Origin: Caenorhabditis elegans
Lineage: Eukaryota; Nematoda; Chromadorea; Rhabditida; Rhabditidae
DNA length: 64,000 nucleotides
NCBI RefSeq assembly: GCF_000002985.6
Contig: NC_003284.9
Coordinates: forward strand, 4,464,001-4,528,000
Direction of reading: 5' to 3'
In this document: one piece after another, positions 23,501-37,200 of the stretch
Position numbering within the stretch: the first letter of the stretch is position 1
How the letters are laid out: each line of letters begins with the position of its first letter
Notes under the pieces: generated by a model
The model's input: only the letters and a program-made list of their open reading frames with translations
What the model was told of the DNA's origin: nothing
The model's database searches: none
Translations under genes and position numbers: made by a program

Positions 23501-26500
23501 GCCAAAAATGATACTTTTTCAGAAATTTTTGATAATTTTTAAGACAATTCAAAAAAAAATCAAATTGCTTTAATTCCGTCATTGATTTTCTAAAGTTAAA
23601 CCTAAAGTTGAAGGTTAAATACATATTAAAAATGAAGCAGAGTCCTTTTGATATTTTGTATCAAATTATAGAAAATGAACCGCAATGAATGAAACTGTTT
23701 AAGAAGATATTGGAGTATGGAGGTATCAACAAAGAATTGAAATAAAATTTCTGAATAAATTCAAAATTTACAACAAAACTACTGTAAAACTTTTGAGAAA
23801 ACGTGCATTTTTTTCCATCAGAAAATTCAATTCGAAATATAGAAAAACTATAGCCAAAAAATTCCAAAAAAATATGTTGTTCTTTATAACTTAAAATCTG
23901 TGGTAGCAATTATAATGTTAATTTTAAAACAAACTACAATTTTGCAACAAAACTATTAAACTAGAAAACAAAAATACTATTCAAAAGTTATTTTTTCTGT
24001 CATAGAATTTTATTTTAAAAATTGAAAAATAAGAAATTTCGCCTAACATTATGTTTGTTTTTATTATAACTATAAGGTAGCTACTATCAAAAATTTGCTA
24101 AAAAAAGACTACTGAAAAAAAAGAGATAAACTTAACTTTTCCGTAAAAAATGTTAATTTTGAAATTCAGTGAAGAAATGCTATTTTTCATTGTAATTCAA
24201 AATCTGCGGTACCTACTAAAACTCAAATGTTAATTAAAAGCGAATCAAAAATTTCCAATGTTCTTATTTTCAAAATCTTAATTTTTTCACGGATAGGTAG
24301 CTTTTACAAATACTAAAAGCTTAGAATTCCATTTAGAACACATCTTCAAAGTGAAATTGCAAAAACAGAAATGACCATCTGGCTTTCAGGAATGAAAATC
24401 CATGTAGTCGTCACTTAAACTTTCACGGATACAGCCTTGAGAAAACGAATTGGAACGCCAGCAACGACTCATTTTTTTTGGTGGTCAGTTGAAAGGAAAT
24501 GGTGGAAGTGCAAATTTAATGAGATGATTCTATTCAGGACGATGTCCAAAATGCTAGGGTACTAAGGGTATATAGAGAAAAGTGGGGAGGGAAAAAACGA
24601 GAAATCTTAATTGACTAACAAGTCGATTCTGAGATGTTGCGGAGAATTTGGCTTCTTTTAAAATTGATTGAGTCATCGTTTTACTACAAAAAACATGCCA
24701 TAGTGATTTAATTATTCAGATTTTTTAATTTTTGAAAGTTGTTATGGAAACTGACAAACCTGTCCATAAGTGCAGTCCTTTTTGTTTTTAAGAGAGCATC
24801 CATCCTTTCAGTAGCTCTAATGACCACGCAGCTCCGTTCATAGCAATTATGATGTCTACAAAAAAGATAACATCTTTAATTAATTATTTGCAATTATTAA
24901 AACAAAAAAATCATGAAACGCAAACGAGGAAACCAAACAATAGTAAGATTGAGGATTTCGATGAGAAGCTAAACCGAAAAAAAACTATGAGAAATACTGC
25001 GAAAAAAGCGGATAAAAAAGAGAAAACGAGGCGGAACGTGGACTTGGGACCCGAAGAAAGAGAGAAGACGGCGACAGCAGTAGAGAGAGGACAACAACTC
25101 GATTGAATTGCGTCTTGCATTCTGAATACGTGACGCCGACGAAAAAGTTGATGTTTTTTCCAGAAACAAAACGCTCGAGATATCATGAGTGAGAGAGATT
25201 ATGCTTTTGGTATACGAATTGAATACATTTTTAATCCTTTATCTCATGCAAAAGAGCGGGTGATAAATTTAAAGTAGCAAAACTTGGTTTATTGTTCAAA
25301 GGACAAGTAGCAACATTGGGGAAGTTGTTAAAAACTATTCCTATTGATCCAAAATCACCAAATATCTTCGTAAAACTTTTCAAAAATGTTTTTTGATATT
25401 GTTACTGAAAACAAAATTAAAACATACATTTCGAAGTTTTTTTAGATCGACGACTTCCAAAAAAGTAGCGAAAACTGAGATTTTTCTAATTTTCAAAAAA
25501 TCATATTAAAAATTCAGAAAAGTATATTTTTGAGTTTTTTGTTTTGATCTTCAAAAAGACAGAATACTTTAAAAATCCCACATTTAATGATGAGATCCTA
25601 AGAAAATTTCTCAACACCTTTTTTTAGCGGACAACTTTAAAATGAGCACTTATTTTCGACCGCAACGAGACGGAAATTATGAGATTTTAGATAACTAGCG
25701 CTCCCCTGAAATTTTCAATATGTGCCATTAAATAACCCCGGTTTTTGCAATTTTTTAAGGCACTTTGAACAATAAATATAGTTTCAGCTATTTCACTTTT
25801 TCAATGTATCAACAAAAACAATTACTCCCGAATATTTTCTACCGAACAATATTACCTCGGAATAACAAAATTGCTGCGGAGTTTCGTACAAACTCTAAAA
25901 TTTAGAATACGTCCATTACTAGGAAAAATTTCCCGAACTAAGTTCAAATCGAAACTCCGAATATTATCTTGATCCGACATTTACCGTTTTAAGATTTTCG
26001 GTCGGTGCGGCTGGATCCCGGAAAATGTCGGTCCATGACATCACTCGGAGTTCTCATTTTCAGTAAATCTTGGATTTTGTGTATACACCGAACGCTTTTT
26101 TTATATATTGAGATAAAAATTGCAAATGAAAAGAAAAATTAAATAAAAATCCAAGATGGAAATCGTGGGCTCATTGAAGGAATCATCTAGCAGTATGTTT
26201 CAATTAGAAACAGCTGAAAAATTAACTCTGAATCAATTTTGATGTTTTTCGGAAATATTCAAGAAAAATATGTTGTTCTTTTGAAACTCTGAATTACGAG
26301 ATCACTGACCAAACTGGTCTGAAATGTGAAAAATAGAATCGGTCTCTTCCATCTTTGATGAGCTTGTTTTTGTTTTGATTTTCTACTAGAATTTTTCATG
26401 AAACTTGGTCTTCTCAATTCTTCACAAAAACTTGCAACCCATACACGTCCCGATGACAAGCTGACAGAAAAACGGAAAAAATGGTGATTGCTCTTGAAAT

Positions 26501-27642
26501 ACGAGCAGTGTTAGTCACGCGTGCCAAACTAGACTCTCTCACACTCTTTTCCTCTCCAATTTTTTCTATTTCTACTGCTCTCCAAAACGTATCTTTTAAT
26601 TTCGACATGCTCTAGCTCCAGAAAACAAAGTCAGAGATAGAGTAAACCAACGACCTGATTGCGAAATTGAAGCCTTATAGCGTCTAGAGGTTCACATAGA
26701 TGATTGGAAGCTAGGGCAACGCCAAAAAGTGGAAAGAGTTGGAACTAAGAATTGCAAGATGTAAATAAGACAAATTGGACCAATTTTCTTTTGCTCTTTT
26801 TTCTCTCTATATTTTTCATATCCAATTTTTGAGCTACTCATACATGATAACAAGTATCTGAAAATACGTTTTAATAAAACATCAAAGTTCAGCGTAATGA
26901 ATCAGTCTAATTTTGAGTAAAGGATATAAACGTGAGCTGTTATATAGATGTTAAAAAGTCTTCCAGCTTGGTGCTTGGTCCACTGGTGTTTTGCGTTTGG
27001 TATGTCGCGGGTGAGCAGATGTAAAACACCTCTACTTCAAATACAGAAGTGTTACGTGCCTGTACTCTTGGTTTTTTAAATTACAGACCAGTTACAGGCG
27101 ATTTACTAGTACCCACTTGCGGCAGAACAAACGCGAATCTCCTTTGTCGTAGAAAATTACTCTGTGATCTTTTTTAGGTGAGAAACACTAATTGAGTTCA
27201 TAAAAATTGGCCTGCTTTTATGTTTTCCATCAAACTGGTCTGTTATTCACAAAATTCAAAATTCTGACATTGGTCTGAAGTTGAATGATCTAAATCGTGT
27301 GACTAGTTGATTAGTTGTTAAGAAAAATTTTGTTGTTAGAATTGAGCTTTTGGTCATGATCGTTTGCGCAAGAAAATACTAAAGCAATTATTTCAAAACG
27401 AAACACGATATTTAAAAAATTGTTTTGTAATTTATATCTGGTATCAGCTGAAGGAGCCAACATTCCACAGCCTGAAATAGGGTAGTTTGCACAACGCACA
27501 TCCGGAAAATTATAAATAGAATTGTATTTAAAATTCAAATATCTTACAAAAATGCGAGTTATGTGTAAATGTAAGCTGTATAATTTTTTCTTCGAACTTC
27601 AAAACCAAATCTGATCACAACAATCAAAACTCTACTAACCAA

Positions 27643-27648
27643 TTTATT
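27643..27648 (-). terminator. Poly(A) signal of small zinc-finger gene
   Basis: On the minus strand AATAAA lies about 90 nt after the stop codon of the 27738-28204 gene. Confidence 0.5.
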
Positions 27649-27737
27649 AAAATCTTATTTCAAAACCGTCGCTGATGATCGTTCAGGTACCACAAATAGA
27701 TTGTACAGAAAAAATTTGTGAATGAAACAATTATTAA

Positions 27738-28204
27738 CTATTTTGATGTCGCCTTCTTCTTCCGTTTATTTTTCAACACTCGAATAACCTAAAAATAAAT
27801 TTTAAAGAAGTTTAAAAAATTCACAAAATAACGGAGTACCTTTTTACTTTTCTTCGGTTTGTGTGTCATGTTGTTTTGCTGTGAAGAGGTGGAATTTTGA
27901 CAGTTATTGTTGTTGTCGATCGGTGTTAAGTTGTATCGGTTGTAACTGAAATTGAATATCTCTACTTGAAAACAATTATCGATTCAATTGCCATTTTTTG
28001 GATAATCTTTTTAAAAAATTATCTTTAAAAAATTCCCACAACTTACATTTCCGCAGCACACCCCGCTTCTAAATGCATATCTATATTAGCCAAATTGAAG
28101 GGCTTGAAGCATACTTCGCATAGATTGTACACTCTTTTTTCATTATTCTCCTTTTCAAGCTGCCATTGTTGAATATGAACATCTGATAAAGCTGTGCCAG
28201 TCAT
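27738..28204 (-). CDS. Small UBZ4-like C2HC zinc-finger protein
   Basis: I do not recognise this gene. Three exons on the minus strand (28204-28047, 27945-27840, 27788-27738) with good donors and acceptors join in frame to a 104-aa protein. Residues 26-52 hold a single zinc-finger pattern, C29-x2-C32-x11-H44-x4-C49, in the context YNLCEVCFKPFNLANIDMHL. The spacing and the hydrophobic-x-x-HL run resemble UBZ4 ubiquitin-binding fingers of the RAD18 type, whose usual spacing is H-x3-C rather than H-x4-C. A Gln/Asn-rich linker follows, then a strongly basic tail (KKSKK, KNKRKKKATSK) suitable for nuclear targeting or nucleic-acid binding. All three exons are too short to stand out alone, so only the joined frame reveals the gene. 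An AATAAA follows the stop. Binding ubiquitin is inference from pattern only. Confidence 0.72.
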
Positions 28205-31200
28205 TTCTGGAATTCATAAACCGACTATATTTTTAAAAAACCTGAAGAGAAAGTGACAAAAGGTATATTTCAAATAAGAAATCTGAAGATAAATGATGAA
28301 AAGAATGATAGAGAACGAGGAACACCACAATTAAAAAACAATCGTGACAAAAAAAGTGCAGGACATTGAACGTTCATAGAGGCGAAATCAAAGTACAAAA
28401 GCGAATGGTAAAGTAAACATGCACTTTCTCACTCGTTAATAATATGGCCACAGTTTACTCTATTCAAATAGCCGTGAAAATTTTTGAATATTTAATAGAA
28501 TATTTTGGAAATCACCTGACTTTGAGAAAATGTACAAAGTTTTTCTAAAGCAAAAACTTATTTATACATATAACATTTTTAATTTAACATGTGGCAAAAA
28601 ATTGGATTTGTTACAAAGTGTTGAGATGTCAAAACGTTTTTTCAGACTCACTAAATATGTTTTGAGCACTTTTTTACGTTTTTTTTTTCAATTAAAGATG
28701 TTTCGATGGTAATTGCAACTAAAAATGAAAATTTTTGAAAATAGTTAAGAGTCTTATTGGTGTTAAAATGCCAAAATATCATAGTACAATTTTTCAAAAG
28801 CATATGAAAAATTCTTATTTTGAGCCAAAGAAAATGGTGAAACTGAGTTTAACCACTTTTCTAAAAAAAAAATTAGAACTGCCGCATGTTTGAACCTCTA
28901 CAATTGATATGATTTCTACATACATAATTAAAATTTCTACATAATTGAAACATAAAACTGGGAGAATCGTTCTGATTGAGGAGTTTCAAAAATTTGTGAA
29001 AACTGATTATTCACCGTTTTTTGACCAAAAAAAAACATTTCAAAATTTTTTTGAAAAGTTGTATTATGATATGTGTTTATTTCAGCACCATAGGACCAAT
29101 TGTTAAATATTTCTATACAAATGTATTCAATTTATTGTTTCAATTTATAGTTACAATTCCCATATAAAAGAATCATCTGTAAAACTAACATCTGTCAAAA
29201 TAAAAAATAATACAAATAGTCAGAAAATTGAAAAAAAAATTGAATAGCCTGACTAAATATTGTTTGCCCGAGATTGCAGAATTTTAAACACTGGGGGAAA
29301 ACTTTAAACACTTCAAACATTAGGGAAAGTTTTGAACACCCGAAAATAAATTCAATTTTTTTTTTCATATCTAAAGATATTGCTTTTTTCTCATCGGAAT
29401 ATACAAAGTTGGAATATAAAATAATAATAAAAATCTTACGAAAGCTTCATCTCAATTCTATATCTATAATTCAAATGATCATTTTCACAAGCATCAGCTC
29501 TAAAGCGAGCGGCATGTGTGTGAGGGCACTTGACAAAGAAACGAACAAGAAGAAAAGGGAATGAATGTATTCGTGCCTTTGTCACAGGAAATATGATTAG
29601 GAACACGAATACACACAAAACTATTTGTAATCGAACAAAAATTTTGTTATGCACGACACAATCTTTTGGCTAATCTTCTTTGAATGAATTAAGAATTGCT
29701 AGTGAGAACCGCTGAAAAAGTTGTGACGTGCTTTTTCAAGAAATAATTAGCGAAAATCATATAAAACTGACTCATTTTAAATAATAACGTTATTTTCCGC
29801 GAAAATGATGACCCGGCAACCTGAATATTTACAAAGAAAGATCTTGTCAATTAGATAGGCCACATAGATAATTGTACGCCTTGCGGGAAGTTCATAACGA
29901 TGATTGAAATTATAAAAAGAGAGTATAATTGGTGACAAGCGTCAAAAAAGGGATTTCATACTAACAGACAACAGTTTTCGCTATTTTTTTCTAGAAAAAA
30001 TGAGAGCTAAATTGTCAAAATCTTATAGTAAAAATATTCAAAAACTTTCAAGTTTTTTAAAAGTTTCCATCAAAAAGTCGTGAAACGCTAGTATTGTAAA
30101 ACTGGTAACTGGTCTTAAATAAGGTTTTTTTCGTACATTAATAAAAACTAATTCGTATAAAAATGTATGATTCAAAAAGTTGGGAAATTTCAGTATTCAA
30201 ATATCAACTTTGGAGGACGGTCAAAAAACATTTTGTTGGATGTTTATATTTGAATAAAGTTTTTATTGTTTGTATATAACCATACCCTTTTTAGGGGCTC
30301 AAACGTGCAGCTATGTTTGAAATTACTAACATTTTTCAAAATTTGACTAAAAATGTCGAACAAAAACAATTTTTTCTGAGATGTACAAGCCCTAGTTTTA
30401 AAGTTTTCTCAAAACAGAACATAGTTAATGTTTACAAGACGTGTTTAGCTCACACTCCAGGCAAAGAATTTTGCCATGAAACTTCTTTTGGCTCAACCCG
30501 CTAAGCGTTCAAAATTCGATGTGTCAGTATATACTAAAAACTTAAAAATGGTTCAGCATCCGCCCGACGACAAAACACTTTAGCCATGACGCCGTGTGGT
30601 GGTGGTAGGGGGGTCTCACAACGAAACTACGAAAACGCTCAATGTTCCTGACGCACTGGTGTGTATTGCAATGAGAGTTCCGTATTACCCAGACTATGAG
30701 AGCGGGGAGTAAATAGGCGGCGGAAAACTGAGAAGATTGAAGGTGCAATCCCTTTAAATGGGGTTAACAGTGTTTGTTTGTTTATGGGGGGGGGGGGTCC
30801 GCTTGAAGTGTTGGAAAATTTGAAAGCAAATTCTGGAACAACTCTTGAGGAATTTCTTAATTCCAATTGGAAATATTAATAGCAATTATTTTTATGATGT
30901 AAATCCATTAGCAACGATAGTGATGTTGGCATTTATAAAAAGACACCGTTTAAAAATCAGAAAATGATATACAAAGCCCTAGGCCGCTACTTTTGGCGAA
31001 ATTCTGAAAAAGAAAGAATTTCGACAAACATGAATTGATCCAAAAACACAGTCAGATGAAGGAAAAACAGAACAAATATATAGAAAAAATTCGCATGGAA
31101 ATGTTTAAGTCAAATAAAAATCAAGAAAAAATGAGTACTATAGAAGGAGATCACAATTGGAATTCAAAATGGAGGCAAAAAATAGAAAACTGCAATATAC

Positions 31201-31225
31201 ATATGGGAGAATTGTGAGGGGATCT
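28205..31225. other. Intergenic between zinc-finger gene and dgk-2
   Basis: Upstream of the small minus-strand gene and downstream of the dgk-2 3' end. It holds the palindromic repeat at 28757-29092, a GC-richer block at about 30570-30800 that includes a 12-nt G run (30786-30797), and otherwise AT-rich DNA. No gene supported. Confidence 0.5.
28757..29092. repeat. Palindromic MITE-like repeat, best-preserved copy
   Basis: The left arm TTGGTGTTAAAATGCCAAA, then ATATCATAGTACAA and TTTTTCAAAA, matches the reverse complement of the right arm (TATGGTGCTGAAATAAACAC, then ATATCATAATACAA and CTTTTCAAAA) over roughly 45 bases. Interior AT-rich, no open frame. This copy defines the consensus for the family scattered over the window. 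Confidence 0.6.
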
Positions 31226-34200
31226 TTAGAAGAACATCCCACATCCGGTCGTCTGCTTCTCCGCTTTCCTCAGCATCGCAGTCTTGCACTTATGGGAGAT
31301 TAGCACTGTTCCGGCCGAATTCACCCATGCTTCACCATCCCTGTAATTATATCTCTCTAATTTGTGTTATCCCCCAGAGGGTTTTCACTAACGATTGCAT
31401 AGGGAACGAGTGATTCCCCTTGAACACAAGCTTCGCATGCTTGGCCTGCCCAATGCACAACGGGCTCGCCAGTCCGATCTGCATTTGAGCAATATGAAAC
31501 GATGATGTCACCGCAAACACTTCAATCATCTCATCGTCGCATTCTTGTCGATGACTATCATTGTACGTGGCCCATGGCTGAAAATAGACAAGAATTGTAG
31601 AGAGATAACCGTCTCGTTGTTTACCCACCTTGACTCCAGCGCCCCAATATGGAATGTTGAGAAAGATGAGACCTTCGATATCGGGAAGGTTGACGTGGAC
31701 GTCGTCTAAATATAGGTCGATTCTCTCGTTCAGACCCTTGCAAACTCTCTCAAAAACATCCTTGGTTCCAAATGTGAAGAAGAGGAATTTGTTGAGTAGC
31801 CTGAAATAACAACGGTACAAAATTTGATCCCAAGATAGTCTGAAATGTAACCGTTGCTCTATATTATCTTTTACCTAACTATCGGAAATTGTTGACAAGA
31901 AGTGTAGACATAGGTTGTGTTAAACATGCGTTAATCCTCTTATGACAGTTACAACTTAGGTTTTGAACATTACCGCAAAGCAGTAAAGCAGTTTAAAAAT
32001 AGTGGTTTCTTAAAACAAACCTGCTACTCATTGCTCTGGGAATTGATTCTCTTGTGTTTTGCATTCCTAACGTGACACAAGCATCGACACCAACCGACAC
32101 GTAGTTTGTCATTGACAGCGTTTTGTTAGACTGCAATCGAACTCCGAGCTATAATAATTGGCGATACTTTTTGTTTTATAGTTGTCTTTTCACTAGATCA
32201 AACTGGGTAAGTCCAAACTTTCTATTCTCATTCTCCCTCGCTGACCACCACTCACTTTTTTCTGGCTTTCCGCATCAATTGTCCATCGATCGACAAGCGT
32301 AACCTCGGCTTCTTGTATATCCTCCATCAACTATAAAAATCAGGTCTTTCGTAATTATCTGATTCCGGGAAGGCACATACCTTGATGACGTCGATATCGC
32401 CGTCGCATTTTTTGCCCCATTTCAATAGTCGAGATAGATCGTTGCCAGTACCGAGCGGTAAAACGGCCACCTGAAATAAATCGGTTCGGCCAATTTACAG
32501 AGGACACCAATTTGCGTTTGAAATAGGAAAAGGGAACTAACCGGAATACGACGGCTAAGTGTGTCAATCTGATCGAGAGCTGAACAAATTGTACCATCAC
32601 CTCCAGCAATCAATATCCTGACGTCAACATTGGGATGTTCGTCGATCCATCGAAGGGAGGCAGCAATATTTGATTTAAGAACATCTACAACTTGTGCCGG
32701 GTGCAAATGAGCTCTAAAATTGCGGAGAAGCTGCTTTCCAGCACCTGATCCACTTTTTGGGTTGACAATAACCATGATTGGGCGCCATTTTTCAATATCA
32801 ACTGGTATTTCGATTTTGTCAATGACAGCCTAAACTCAGAAATATAAAAAAATTACTCAGCTGCAAAATTTTGCAAATTTTAAGGTACCCGGTAATGAAG
32901 CGACAAGTTTTTTCATTGCGAAAATTTTTGCGTCTTTAATGAGTACAAAATTTTCCAAAAAAATCTATTTATTTATTAAAAACTGTAATAAAATCATAAA
33001 AACAGATAAATTCTTGCAAGGCGTTAAAAACTATGAAAACTTTTTGAAGGCGCACAAATCATCGCATCCCCCAAAAAAATGTCGTGTTGACCGGGTACCG
33101 TAATTATGACAAAAATTGCCACATTCTGGGTTATATCTATCTTCATTTCAAATTTCTATTTTCTGATTTTTGTAAAGAATTTAAAATGCAATGTAAATCT
33201 TATTATTAACACTTAATTCAGAAAAATCTAACTCACCATTCTCTGATTCCGGTTTCCTGGTCTTCTTGTGGTAACACAATATGGTGGTATGATAGTTCGT
33301 TTCAATCCACCAAAATCGCAATGTTTAGTGAATTTTGGTTTACACTTGGTGTGCACAACGCGCCAACACCTACAAAATAAGATCGATAATGATTTTTATT
33401 TTAATGAAGTGCAATACTGGCTGGGTTACTTGTGTAACCTTACAAAAAGAGATCGGTTGGAAATTGAGCGACAGAAAAAGTAAGTAAATTGCAATTTATC
33501 TTGATGAGAGAACCTGGTTTCTACTCAAAAAAAAAGGTTGAACACTTTTGGAAACAAACTGAGAACAACCATATGCAGTTTCAGGTATTTTTTATTTCGA
33601 ATGGCCGTAAATTTTCGTGATGATTGATCGACTTTGAGTTCGAGTTCAATATATAAAATACGTGGTTTTGTTTTGATTGATCGGGTGCAAAAAAGTTTAA
33701 TTAATGGCTTTGTGGTTGTTCGAAAACAGATATTCATAAAACGTTATCAAATTAAAATGTAGCACGTGATAAGAATAGTGTTTACAAGTTCATTTTAAGG
33801 TAATTTGTATGTCTAAAATTGTTAAATTTGATAATATTTGGCTGAATGATAGGAAATGAGTGAATGAGTTTATAAGATCAATTGCAATATCTGAAGTGGT
33901 TGATGCGTTCCATAAAAATGAAAAAAAAAATATTGCTAAGTATCTTCGCTTCTCCCCCATTGTGTGAACCTACAAATGAACAAACAATTAGTCGTTTTGA
34001 CGTCACTAATCTGGGAAGAATTTTTTTTGAGAAGTTGAGAAGTTGGGTCTACAACTCCTACAGTCTTTCTAAGACGCATGTTGTAACTATGATCATTTTC
34101 AATTCAATAGAACTACAGTTGGAGTGATGTATGCAATGACCAGTAGAGATGGGGGAGAAAAAAGTAAAACACCAGTCAGAGTTCAAACGATTAGAGCTAA

Positions 34201-37200
34201 TCTATATGTTTCACCCACCCCGACCAGACCAGTTGTTTGATAATAATTTTAAAACGCGAACATGGCCATGTGATCGTAATCAGCAGTTCGAGAATAAGGG
34301 GGAATAGAATAGGCGCAAAAAAGAACAAGGCATAATGTACGAACAAGGACAACAAAAGTAGGCTTGGCAAATAAACACAAACTGATTTGATAACCAGAAG
34401 AGGGGGGCAAAAAAAGTTTTGGAATAGAAAATGGGTCTCTTATGTTTCGTTTTCAACGAATAGAGGAAACAAACTATTCTTCTACCACATTCACAAGCGA
34501 GGGAAACTGTCAGAAAAGCATCGTACGATCAAATGCGGTTGCTGGGAAAAAGTTGTAAGGAGAGGCATGCGCAGAGAATCAGAGTGTCGTAGTGGTGGCC
34601 GCAAACATACACACATACACAGGACACGATAAACCGGATGGATCGAAAAAGACAGTGAGGAGGAGAAGGAAGGCGGACAAGCAAAAGGAGAGACCAACCT
34701 AAAGGTGCCCCCCTCTCCTCAGAACTACAACGCAACAGTGGACAATTGCGCCATGTGGCTATGTCGTTTTTTTTTTGAATGATGGAATAGAAGGGCACTT
34801 GTTCTAATATTACGATAATTTATCTTGTCTAAAAAATACGTTAAAATTGTTGAACATATCCGAGAAAAGACATAGGTAATATGCAGTGTGTGCGCTTGCT
34901 ATAGTACCCCCACCTGGCTCAATTTTTTGCTGGACACTAATGAGACATTTGAATCAGAAAGTCAAAAAAGCTAGAACCCCATGTTTTTTAAAATGAATTT
35001 ATCAACCCAAAATAGAAAGAAGATCCTACCATAGGCTTAGTCACGGCGCCTTCTCTATGTATTTTATCAAAAATTCACATTTATAAGGTTTTTTTAGAAA
35101 ATCAACTTTAAAAATTGTGTTAAATATTACGTGTTTGAAAAAAAAACTCACATTGAGTCAAACAAACAGTGATATTTGGACCACTGCTTAGACATTTCAC
35201 TAACAACAAGATCACGTATGTCTAGCTAGGTACGCGTGTTTTTTTGTTCGGTTCAAAGGTGTCTTCCCCGGGGAGACTCACTCCTGACTCAGGTGTCATG
35301 TGGCTCAACAGATAGAAAATAATATTTGAGAAACTTAATAAAAAGTACATATTAATGATTATTAATTAGAGATTCTGGTTGCCAAAACTTGCCAATTTTG
35401 GAACTACTCAACAAAACCTGAACTTGCTACTTTTTTCGAGAATTCCAGAATGTACTGGAAAATACGTTGCCAAGTGGTTTTGTATTTGTTTTATCCGCTA
35501 AAATGACCAACTTTCGTTCTGAGACTCCTAATTTATTTCTCAACTAATTTTGTTAATTCTTACGTAATGTAGCAATTGAAAAAAAAATCTGTTGCTTATT
35601 TTGGTAAATTAAACTAATTCATTTAGTAATATAGATACAGTTCAAGCCCGTAGGTATCCAACAGGTAACCAAGTTTTAAAGTTAAAGTTTTAATTTCCGA
35701 CAACCGTTAGTTCTCGTTTAGAAATAATTTTTTGGAAATAATTTTTTTATTAAAAAATTATTTTGTTTTCAGTATTTAAAAATTTTCAATTTCATATTTT
35801 GAAATTCTTCTAAACTACAATTGAAAATCAAAATTTGTTGTATTTTCGTGATCTAAAAAAATTTGGGGAATGCAAACCACAAAACAACAATACTACAAAC
35901 AATTTTAGAGATCGGTTTTCAGAAAACAACCAGGAACTGCAAAAGAAGACAAATGATTTAAAATCCTAGCGATGGGGGTGGGCAGTAGCAGGAGGAGATA
36001 AATGAGCTGATCCTTCTTATTTCAGAAAATGTGCTGTGTGATATGATCTAAAATCAGAAATCAAGAAGAAAAGTGGGGAGAGAGAGAGAGAGATGAGACT
36101 GTCATCACTAATCGTTCAATGACATCCATAAGTAACCTTGACTCGGAGTACCGATTAACTACTGACCTGTGCAGAGATCGGGTGACGAGTATTTCATGAG
36201 GTATATGCGCAAAAATTATACGTATGTAACTAAAACATGACGTCGGTGAAACTACAGAGATTTAAAAATAGAGTCCATGGTTTTTTTTCTAAACAAACTC
36301 TATCTAATAAACGAACTATGCATTTCTCCTTGCCAAAATGCAATTAGAATTTGTTAACAAGATTATAAGAAAAGATCACGGAAAGCTTCAAATGTTAGAT
36401 TACCCCGTGCATCTAAGAAGACGTCAATCGAATTTCAATAATATCAGCAAAAATTGCCCCTTTACGTGGGTTGAATTCCCAAGCTACCTAGCTAGCAAAT
36501 GAAGATGTTACTCAGCTCAAAACTTTCATTAATAATTTTATTATTGTTATTGAAAACAGAAGATTTGAGGTGATTGCAGCAAATAAATGAAGAAAACAAG
36601 ATGAAAGTGGGTGGATGGATACAAAAAATCTTCCACACTGTAGCGGCAGCCAAGTCCGGAAACGAATTCCAATGGCGTAGGAAAGGGAGGGCTCTAGGAA
36701 TTTGTGCAACCTTTTTGTATCTATGTATCATCGTTTTTTTTTCTCATTTTTCTTATAGTTTCTATACAATGAGCATTCAGGGAAACACTTGAATCTTCCA
36801 TTATGAAGAAAGAAAAATCATAAGATGCATCACAATTTTTCCTGGAAATTGTCAGAAGATGAAAACGATGGAAATAAAATGGAAGAAAAATGGAAAAAAT
36901 AAGGAGAGGCTGTTCCATTTGTTTGCGCACTTTCCTCGCTTTTTACTTTAGGGGGAGAAAAGGTAAGAATAGTGGTGAAGCTCACTTGTGTTGAACAATC
37001 AAAGATCGGAGTAGAGACAAACTGAATTTTTACAGACTGTATCATCGGATTGTTCACCGGTTTGGCTTCTCATTGTCATAAATTAAATGATGCTACTATG
37101 AGAAATGAAAAAAAGAAAAACTATGAAAACATTAGGGAAGAAAAAGTTCTTATGCTTCTACGCTAAGAAGCATCATTTCCTGATCGGAAATTGTTGGAAA

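Larger units (their letters stand above)
16077..27737. other. Large gene-poor interval upstream of ncr-1
   Basis: 11.7 kb without a supported gene. The first few hundred bases hold the ncr-1 promoter. Most of the remainder is AT-rich with scattered repeat relics (about 21640-21960, 25350-25560). More GC-rich islands occur at 17395-17560 (an imperfect inverted repeat), 19080-19200 and 20150-20570. Short open stretches at 22389-22747 and 24849-25106 lack splice context or recognisable content. Distal regulatory DNA or unannotated non-coding RNA is possible but unproven. Confidence 0.5.

Noticed and set aside
24849..25106. Lysine/glutamate-rich 85-codon plus-strand frame
   Set aside because: Charged low-complexity translation from purine-rich DNA; no splice signals or domain. 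Chance is the simpler explanation.
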